DNA of 11,769 nucleotides, from positions 1 to 11,769 of the forward strand of contig JAGGVT010000139.1 of NCBI GenBank assembly GCA_021157815.1, read 5' to 3'. Positions 6,909-11,769 of the stretch are shown piece after piece. How positions within the stretch are numbered: position 1 is the stretch's first letter; each line of letters opens with the position of its first letter. Source of the stretch: a bacterium. Lineage in GTDB: Bacteria > JAJVIF01 > JAGGVT01. A program made the translations under genes and the position numbers. Under the pieces are notes generated by a model that worked only from the letters and a program-made list of their open reading frames with translations, was not told the origin of the DNA and did no database searches.

Positions 6909-8349
6909 CTTTGTATGCCAGGCTGCCTTTTTCCAGATAGAAGGATTGCATTAGCAGGAAAGCGAAAGCAAGAATCGCGAAGCCGATAGAATAAGGCATC
7001 TTTCGAGGCCGTGCCGGGCGATTTTCCCTGACCGCCGGGTCAAGAATTTGGAAAGTTGTTTCAGGGCGGTCCTCCGCGAGAAGCGCCTGTTCATGTTCCT
7101 GCATTAGAAGCGTGTAAACCTCTTCATAGACATTCTGGTCGCGAAGCAGCCTCAGGAGTTTCGCTTCATTTTCAGGATAGGATGCCATCTTCTTTTCGAT
7201 ATCCTGAACAATGCTGGTGATAACATCCCGTTTCGCTTCAAAAGCCAGTTTTTCAATATCAAGGGACAAAACCGCGCTTGAAGTGTAGTTTTTTAATTCC
7301 ACAAAGAGCATTCGTTTGGCATCGTAAATTCGTTTTGTCAGCGCGATTAAATCTGGATGATCATCCGTAAACAACAGCCTTTTATGTTCGAGTTCAAGTG
7401 TAAGTTCACCGATATCTTTTCGCAGGCGCGCGATGCTGTCATCCTGCAACGCCTCAACCGCGGGAACTCTGTCCAGAATCACACCGTTGTCATATAGCGT
7501 GATAATCGGATCCTCCGCAATTTGCGAAAGGTCGAAAATATCCCTGCGAGGCACGTTTTCAACAATATATCGCGCCAGATCATCCTTCTCATCGTTGAGC
7601 AGTTTATGTTTTGTAGCGGCTTCGATGAACTCCATTTCAGCCTGTGATAAATCAAGCTGAAGCTGAGAATATGTTTTAATCATCTCGACCGCCTGATCAT
7701 CGACCGCGAGGATTTTACTCTCCTCTTTGAAATCACGCACTTCATCATCAGCTTTGTTCATCTTCACTTCGATAAACTCAATCCTTGAATTTAGGAAAGT
7801 GCTGATGAAATGAGCGTTTTCCTGGTTTAATTCCTCCAGGGCGGTTTGCATTTCAGCGACAAGATTATTCGCAAGCTGCGCGGCGATATCCGGATCTCCC
7901 CAGTAAACACTGACAAGGAGAAAACCATCCATGCTGTCGTCGATTTTAACAAATTTGTTGAATTTCTTCACGAGACGGCCTTCATCAAGAGTGCCGCCTT
8001 TATCCAGTTTCTCGCGAACTCCCGGTACGCTGTCGATGACCCTTAAGAGAACTCTACGGCTTTTCATAACCGGAATATTATTGTACGCGCTGGCTGAGCC
8101 TCCGAGAATGCCTCCAAGGCCGCCGAGTGGGATGTCCAGACTTCCAAGCGTTCGCTTAATCGCAAGTGATGATTTCTGGAGAGGGTAGATTATCCCAACC
8201 GAACTGCGCCATTTTTTCTGCATCGGGGGGATTCCAAGCGTACACCAAATGAACATCAGAAAAAAGGCGATCAAAGTTCCAACGATTATCCGAACCTTGT
8301 GCTTTGCGAAAACACTGAAGTAACTCATATATTGAACGTCATTTTCCAT
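6895..8349 (-). CDS. Polysaccharide co-polymerase / chain-length determinant (Wzz-GNVR type)
   Basis: 484 aa. It sets the length of, or helps export, surface polysaccharide as an oligomeric inner-membrane protein with a large periplasmic domain. Membrane helix 1 is at about 19-38; then comes the Wzz beta/alpha domain with a Gly-rich stretch (DIPLGGLGGILGG, 72-84). Long coiled coils run at about 165-260 and 300-430, including FTDDHPDLIAL (327-337). The GNVR-like segment LLRLLRDQNVYEEVYTLLM (398-416) follows, then the proline-rich lead-in ENRPARPRKMPY (442-453) and membrane helix 2 (about 453-471). It ends about 13 residues later, so no fused tyrosine kinase is present. The first gene of its operon. 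An in-frame ATG at 8328 is an alternative start; neither has a clear ribosome site. Confidence 0.9.
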   Translation of the reverse strand: MENDVQYMSYFSVFAKHKVRIIVGTLIAFFLMFIWCTLGIPPMQKKWRSSVGIIYPLQKSSLAIKRTLGSLDIPLGGLGGILGGSASAYNNIPVMKSRRVLLRVIDSVPGVREKLDKGGTLDEGRLVKKFNKFVKIDDSMDGFLLVSVYWGDPDIAAQLANNLVAEMQTALEELNQENAHFISTFLNSRIEFIEVKMNKADDEVRDFKEESKILAVDDQAVEMIKTYSQLQLDLSQAEMEFIEAATKHKLLNDEKDDLARYIVENVPRRDIFDLSQIAEDPIITLYDNGVILDRVPAVEALQDDSIARLRKDIGELTLELEHKRLLFTDDHPDLIALTKRIYDAKRMLFVELKNYTSSAVLSLDIEKLAFEAKRDVITSIVQDIEKKMASYPENEAKLLRLLRDQNVYEEVYTLLMQEHEQALLAEDRPETTFQILDPAVRENRPARPRKMPYSIGFAILAFAFLLMQSFYLEKGSLAYKDDEG

Positions 8350-8414
8350 TATTAAGGGCGACGAAAAGAGTCGGTATCATGATTAAACACATTTAACATT
8401 AATTAAAACAGTGA

Positions 8415-8443
8415 ATTATAACAGAGGGGGTTAATGGGTGCAA
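8415..8443 (-). promoter_or_regulatory. Strong sigma70-type promoter of the polysaccharide operon
   Basis: On the minus strand there is a -35 TTGCAC (8438-8443), a spacer of exactly 17 nt and a perfect -10 TATAAT (8415-8420). The transcript should start near 8408, giving a leader of about 59 nt before the ATG at 8349. The best promoter match in the window; it makes the operon independent of guaB3 upstream. Confidence 0.75.
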
Positions 8444-8470
8444 TCCTTCGATTTCGCTTATGGCAACAAA

Positions 8471-8510
8471 GCCCCCGGGACAGGGGCGACACAGCCGGCG
8501 AGACGCCAGC
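8471..8510 (-). repeat. Double-hairpin element after guaB3
   Basis: Read on the minus strand, 10 nt after the guaB3 stop codon, there is a hairpin GCTGGCG-TCT-CGCCGGC (8510-8494; 7 bp with one T-G wobble). A second follows, GCCCC/GGGGC with a 7-nt loop (8487-8471), then TTTGTT. The first shares the core AGCGCTGG, loop TCT and CCGGC with the arms of the 4083-4261 element. It may end guaB3 transcription, but the T-tract is weak. Confidence 0.6.
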
Positions 8511-8519
8511 GCTACGTAT

Positions 8520-9683
8520 CTATTTCCCCATGCCGACTCGCTGGTTTATTTGGAATGTCTTTCCCTCAGTCAGGAAATTCGGGCAAATCACCATGTTGGC
8601 TTTTTGAAGTTCCTTGAGGTTACGGCATCCGAGCACGCCCATCGCCTCTCGAAGAGCGCCGGTCAGATTCAATGAGCCATCCGAACGATTAAGCGCGGGA
8701 CCTAAAATCAATTCCTCAAGGCTTCCCAGTTTTTCGACTTTTATTCTGGTACCTCGCGGGAGTGTCGGATGTCCTGTCGCCATGCCCCAGTGGTAACCCT
8801 GTCCGGGGGATTCATTCGCGCGAGCGAACGGAGTTCCAATCATTACAGCATCCGCGCCTGACGCGAAAGCTTTCACAACATCCCCGCCCCTTGCGATTCC
8901 ACCATCGGTGATAATTTGAACGTAGCGGCCTGATTCCTTGAAATAATCATCACGAGCGGCGGCGGAATCAGCGGTTGATGTTACCTGCCCCGCGCCGACT
9001 GCTAAAACTCCGCGAGTGGTGCATGTCGCGCCGGGACCAATTCCCACCAGAATTCCCGTTGCGCCGGCACGCATGATTTCAAGCGCGACCTCATAAGTAA
9101 CACTGTTTCCAATTACCACCGGTACGCCGGCTTTTTCGCAAATCGATTTTAACGACAACGATTCAAAACGGCTCGATTCATGTTCAAGCGATGTTACAGT
9201 TGACTGCACAACAAGAATATCAAGCCCGGCCTCGACTGCTTTTAATCCAAGGCTGTCGGCTGATTTGGGAGTGAACGAACCGCACGCGATACATCCGGCA
9301 TCCTTGATTTCCCTGACACGTTTAACAACCAATTCATCCTTAACCGGTATTGCGGCAAGTTCCTGGATAACACGTGTCGATTCCTCAACCGGTGCTTTTC
9401 TAATTTTTTTAAGCGCGTCCTCGGGATTTTCAAACTTGGTCTGGATCCCCTGCATGTTCATTACAGCAAGTCCGCCGAGACGATGAATCTCCTTAATTAC
9501 ATTCAGGTCAACAGTTGAATCCATCGCGCTGGCAAGAATGGGAATATCGAATCTGAAATCGCCGATGTTCATTGAGATATCAGTGTCAACAGGATCGGTT
9601 GTTTTCATTCCGGGGACAAGGGCTATGTCATCAAAACCATAGGATTGATATGCGAATTTGTTACGGCCAACCTGGATGTTCAT
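8520..9683 (-). CDS. guaB3: IMP dehydrogenase of the GuaB3 family
   Basis: 387-aa TIM-barrel enzyme. IMP dehydrogenase oxidises IMP to XMP with NAD+, the committed step of GMP synthesis in the cytoplasm. Visible features: ASAMDST (51-57) at the barrel start; VVIGNSVT (189-196); the catalytic loop GIGPGATCTTR (214-224) with nucleophile Cys221; the phosphate-binding ITDGGIARGGDVVKA (258-272); and MIGTPFARANESPGQGYHWGMATGHPTLPRG-type flap sequence (281-311), which is characteristic of GuaB3 rather than classical GuaB. There is no CBS pair. A cyanobacterial GuaB3 is known to be an active IMP dehydrogenase; older annotations read 'IMPDH-related'. The frame is open to an ATG at 9728, but ATG 9683 has GAGG 6 nt upstream and begins where the family's conserved sequence begins. 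A single-gene unit with its own promoter. Confidence 0.9.
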   Translation of the reverse strand: MNIQVGRNKFAYQSYGFDDIALVPGMKTTDPVDTDISMNIGDFRFDIPILASAMDSTVDLNVIKEIHRLGGLAVMNMQGIQTKFENPEDALKKIRKAPVEESTRVIQELAAIPVKDELVVKRVREIKDAGCIACGSFTPKSADSLGLKAVEAGLDILVVQSTVTSLEHESSRFESLSLKSICEKAGVPVVIGNSVTYEVALEIMRAGATGILVGIGPGATCTTRGVLAVGAGQVTSTADSAAARDDYFKESGRYVQIITDGGIARGGDVVKAFASGADAVMIGTPFARANESPGQGYHWGMATGHPTLPRGTRIKVEKLGSLEELILGPALNRSDGSLNLTGALREAMGVLGCRNLKELQKANMVICPNFLTEGKTFQINQRVGMGK

Positions 9684-9762
9684 GGCAAACCTCATCGAAG
9701 CGGATTTCAGATATAAAAATAGCCCCATCAGTGGGGATAAACCATCAAAATATTAATCCTGC

Positions 9763-9790
9763 ATTTTAAACGACTGAATGAAATTGTCAA
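9763..9790 (-). promoter_or_regulatory. Predicted sigma70 promoter of guaB3
   Basis: On the minus strand there is a perfect -35 TTGACA (9785-9790), a 16-nt spacer and a -10 TAAAAT (9763-9768). A start near 9756 gives a leader of about 73 nt to ATG 9683. The leader contains a short CCCC/GGGG hairpin followed by TATTTTTATA (about 9710-9737); the 4-bp stem is too weak to call an attenuator. Confidence 0.6.
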
Positions 9791-9871
9791 GGATTAATTT
9801 GTAAAAGGGTTGGTTAAATATTATAAAATCCACTGGATATTAATTATTGTCAAATGTTCTCTTAATCGAAC

Positions 9872-9901
9872 TTGATATAAAGCACCAATTTTGATTAAAT
9901 A
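9872..9901 (+). promoter_or_regulatory. Candidate promoter of the zinc/FGE-fold protein gene
   Basis: There is a -35 TTGATA (9872-9877), an 18-nt spacer and a -10 TAAATA (9896-9901), about 50 nt before the ATG at 9951, with the ribosome site GGAGGTG at 9940-9946 between. The region is very AT-rich, so chance matches are possible. Confidence 0.35.
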
Positions 9902-9950
9902 TAAGTGGTTCGGTACTTAACGATTATCCCTATCTACTTGGAGGTGTTGC

Positions 9951-11480
9951 ATGGCATTTAGGCATGCCTCTGATAAAACTTATCCTTGCCCTATTTGTGG
10001 CAAAGAAAACACACCGCATGAAACATTCAGATGCCGCAGATGCGGCAGGCAATACCTGTGCGTTGAGCATCTGGATCCAGTAGAACGTGTCTGCGAGGAA
10101 TGTGTAAGCATCAAGAAAAAAGAAATCACAGGCGAGCCGGGCATGGTCACTGTTCATGAGGGAGAGTTTTTCATTGGTCTTGATGGTGATGATGAGAATC
10201 TGGATGCTGCCCCGCTCCATGAAATCAGGCTTGAGCAATACCTGATTGATAAGGATCTTGTTACAAACGGGGAATTCAAGAAATTCAAGCCTGAACACAC
10301 ATATCCCGAGGGCATGGATGATGAACCTGTTGTGAATGTTAATTTTAATGATGCGAAAGCGTATGCCGAATCGCAAGGAAAGCGGCTCCCGACTGAACCT
10401 GAATGGGAAAAAGCGGCACGCGCCAGGGATAAAAGAGTATATCCGTGGGGAAGGGATTTACCGGAAAAAGCAATCAAGGAAGCGGATGGTAACGTTCGGA
10501 AGGGTTTGAAAAAATATAACTTGAGCCCATACAGAGTTCGAGACATGGTAGGTGGACCGTGGGAATGGATAGACAGCGATTATGAGCCGTATCCGCATGG
10601 AAACACGGCGATTTCGGGATACTACCAGGGTAACAAGGTCATAAGGGGTGGCGAGACAGGTATTGGACAGCCAGCTAAAACATTTGAACGAAGATTCGCT
10701 CATCCCATGGACGCACGCGAAGATATCAGTTTCCGATGCGTTAAAGGCGCACCGCAGGAATATGATCCGATTTATGCAGGTACGGATATCAGGCGTACGA
10801 AAAGGAATGATTCACATGACGCGCCACCGCCTGAATTCAAGAGGTTTCATGAGGCAGATGACAAAGTTCATACTCTGGAGCATCTCGATTATGAAGGTGT
10901 TACAGTTAAAGACGCAATCAAGCAAGCCACTGAACGAGTTAAAAAAGTGGAGGAAAATAAAGCTGAAGATGGAAAAGGCGCAAAAGCATCAGCAGATAAA
11001 AAAGCGCCACCCACATCTGGTAAATCCGCGGGAGAGTGGACGCCCGCACCAGCGAAATCCGGTTTATCAACCGGAGTGCTCATCGGAATCATAATTGTCG
11101 TTATCGTTGTAGCGGGATTTTTTATCATGAAAGGCCGCCAACCCACATCTGATGAACCCGTATCACCTCAGATATTTCAAACTCCGGTTACAAGCGTTGT
11201 ACGGCTCACCTCCGGCAATGTTGTAGGGCCTACGAGAATTAATGCCAATATCGGAGATAGAATTTCAATAACTGTCCAGGGATGGATGAAGAAAGATGAT
11301 GAGGTGCCGCCTCTTATGGTTATGATTGGAGATGGTGCGGAAATCCCGGTTGGCGCCCAAAAGACTTTTATCGCTGAACAGGCAGGTGAGATAAAACTTG
11401 TTTACAGGGAAGATTCGGTAATTCCGCCTTCCGCGAGGGAATCGTTCCTTGTGGAGATCAAGGTGGAGAAAAAGAAATAG
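9951..11480 (+). CDS. Zinc-finger / inactive FGE-fold / TM / LecA-like lectin-domain protein
   Basis: 509 aa; the start is fixed by GGAGGTG 4 nt upstream. Domains in order: (a) residues 13-51, eight metal ligands as CxxC-x11-CxxC-x5-CxxH-x7-CxxC, enough for two zinc ions in a RING/B-box-like arrangement; (b) residues about 63-266, formylglycine-generating-enzyme (SUMF1) fold, with GMVTVHEGEFFIG, LPTEPEWEKAARA, YPWG, VRDMVGGPWEWIDSDY, VIRGGE and ISFRCVKGA; (c) a charged, low-complexity linker about 267-370; (d) one membrane helix about 372-393; (e) C-terminal beta domain about 412-507 that follows PA-IL (LecA): GDRISITVQGW, LMVMIGDGAEIPVG, GEIKLVYRED, ESFLVEI. True FGE needs two cysteines in the segment after RGG; here it reads ETGIGQPAKTFERRF with none, so sulfatase activation is unlikely. 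LecA's calcium ligands also look replaced. By charge, the zinc and FGE parts are probably cytoplasmic and the lectin-like part outside. It may link an outside ligand to an inside partner, which is inference. Confidence 0.85.
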   Translation: MAFRHASDKTYPCPICGKENTPHETFRCRRCGRQYLCVEHLDPVERVCEECVSIKKKEITGEPGMVTVHEGEFFIGLDGDDENLDAAPLHEIRLEQYLIDKDLVTNGEFKKFKPEHTYPEGMDDEPVVNVNFNDAKAYAESQGKRLPTEPEWEKAARARDKRVYPWGRDLPEKAIKEADGNVRKGLKKYNLSPYRVRDMVGGPWEWIDSDYEPYPHGNTAISGYYQGNKVIRGGETGIGQPAKTFERRFAHPMDAREDISFRCVKGAPQEYDPIYAGTDIRRTKRNDSHDAPPPEFKRFHEADDKVHTLEHLDYEGVTVKDAIKQATERVKKVEENKAEDGKGAKASADKKAPPTSGKSAGEWTPAPAKSGLSTGVLIGIIIVVIVVAGFFIMKGRQPTSDEPVSPQIFQTPVTSVVRLTSGNVVGPTRINANIGDRISITVQGWMKKDDEVPPLMVMIGDGAEIPVGAQKTFIAEQAGEIKLVYREDSVIPPSARESFLVEIKVEKKK

Positions 11481-11495
11481 GGGAGAGTTGTGATT

Positions 11496-11624
11496 CCCCC
11501 CCTTAATCCCCCCGCGAGCGGGGGGAAACGTTTTTTATATTCCCTCCTTATTAATTCCTGAGCATGGAGAAATTAGCCTTGCATTCAAAAACTCCCTCCC
11601 CGCTCGCGGGGAGGGCTGGGGAGG
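11496..11624 (+). repeat. Paired GC-hairpin (REP/BIME-like) element, right copy
   Basis: It has the same layout as the element at 88-210 read in the direction of its gene: CCCCCCCTTAAT, hairpin one (11508-11525), 68 nt, then hairpin two with stem CCCTCCCCGC and loop TC (11594-11615), followed by CTGGGGAGG. The spacing of 68 nt versus 69 nt is nearly constant although the spacer sequences differ. The G-tracts at 11608-11629 (GGGGAGGGCTGGGGAGG and on) could also form a G-quadruplex. Confidence 0.75.
11508..11536 (+). terminator. Hairpin plus T-run after the zinc/FGE-fold gene
   Basis: The hairpin CCCCCCGCGAGCGGGGGG (11508-11525) is followed by AAACG and six Ts (11531-11536), 27 nt after the stop. 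The stem is strong, but the 5-nt offset of the T-run makes this less than canonical. It is also half of the repeat at 11496-11624. Confidence 0.5.
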
Positions 11625-11769
11625 GGGGGATTTGAGTTTTCCATCTATTATTTCTCTTGTGAGCGTGGGGAAACGTTTTTTATATTCCCTCCTTATTAAT
11701 TCCTGAGCATGGAGAAATTAGCCTTGCATTCAAAAACTCCCTCCCCGCTCGCGGGGAGGGCTGGGGAGG
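11516..11769 (+). repeat. Partial tandem duplication, 145-bp period, running off the window
   Basis: Positions 11516-11624 recur at 11661-11769 with one mismatch (gagcgg versus gagcgt) over 109 bp; a 36-nt linker (11625-11660) separates them. The second copy starts inside the loop of hairpin one, so it lacks that hairpin's 5' arm. The match continues to the last base, so the array may extend further. Apart from these repeats, nothing else is visible in 11481-11769. Confidence 0.9.

Noticed and set aside
7433-8188. Plus-strand frames opposite the chain-length gene
   Set aside because: Antisense shadows; the minus-strand protein has clear Wzz-type features over the whole stretch.
9684-9728. 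Longer start of GuaB3 at 9728
   Set aside because: The extra 15 residues (MGLFLYLKS and on) are not typical of the family; GAGG lies 6 nt before ATG 9683.
9706-9739. Attenuator or riboswitch in the guaB3 leader
   Set aside because: A 4-bp stem before a T-rich stretch is too weak, and no purine riboswitch core is visible.
10648-11094. 148-aa plus-strand reading frame inside the zinc/FGE-fold gene
   Set aside because: It lies wholly within a well-supported gene in another frame and shows no domain; a shadow of biased codon use.
9951-11480. Active formylglycine-generating enzyme
   Set aside because: Both catalytic cysteines expected after RGG are missing, and no sulfatase gene is nearby.
11496-11769. 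CRISPR array
   Set aside because: Only two long repeats (109 bp) with a 36-nt linker, explained by tandem duplication of a REP-like element; no cas genes.

Overview
The window is 11.8 kb of bacterial chromosome holding eight complete protein genes and an unusually dense set of intergenic palindromes. It has no RNA genes, transposases, phage genes or CRISPR. A lipoprotein with Glu after the lipobox Cys, a Wzz-like chain-length protein and an O-antigen ligase/polymerase-like protein point to a diderm (Gram-negative-type) bacterium. The IMP dehydrogenase is of the CBS-less GuaB3 type, best known from cyanobacteria and actinobacteria. No gene here fixes the phylum; an uncultured lineage is a guess.

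Layout. (1) 1-260: gene-free, with a paired GC-hairpin repeat. (2) 261-1520, minus: HEAT-repeat lipoprotein. (3) 1521-1751: divergent promoter region with a palindromic element sitting between the two promoters. (4) 1752-4032, plus: a tight three-gene operon (multi-pass membrane protein, unknown 222-aa soluble protein, FliK-like protein), with 8-nt gaps between genes. (5) 4033-4316: convergent gap filled mostly by a 179-bp element with perfect 27-bp terminal inverted repeats. (6) 4317-8349, minus: a polysaccharide operon transcribed wzz-like, then ligase/polymerase-like, then GT2 glycosyltransferase, from a near-consensus sigma70 promoter at 8415-8443. (7) 8520-9683, minus: guaB3 with its own promoter. 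(8) 9951-11480, plus: a membrane-anchored protein with an N-terminal double zinc site, an FGE/SUMF1-fold domain lacking the catalytic cysteines, one membrane helix, and a C-terminal domain resembling PA-IL (LecA) lectin. (9) 11481-11769: the same paired GC-hairpin repeat as at the left edge, partly duplicated in tandem and running off the window.

How the genes fit together. The wzz-like, ligase-like and GT2 genes should act together in assembling a surface polysaccharide: one adds a sugar, one polymerises or ligates, one sets chain length. The three-gene operon has no assigned function; the FliK-like C-terminal domain is its only family hint. guaB3 is housekeeping GMP synthesis.

Most notable points: a 123-bp palindrome-rich insertion flanked by a 23-bp duplication that separated two formerly overlapping genes and made a new start codon; the Zn / pseudo-FGE / TM / LecA-like protein; two hairpin elements that share a core and differ by compensatory base changes; and a paired hairpin repeat placed in the same orientation just after the stop codons of the two outermost genes.
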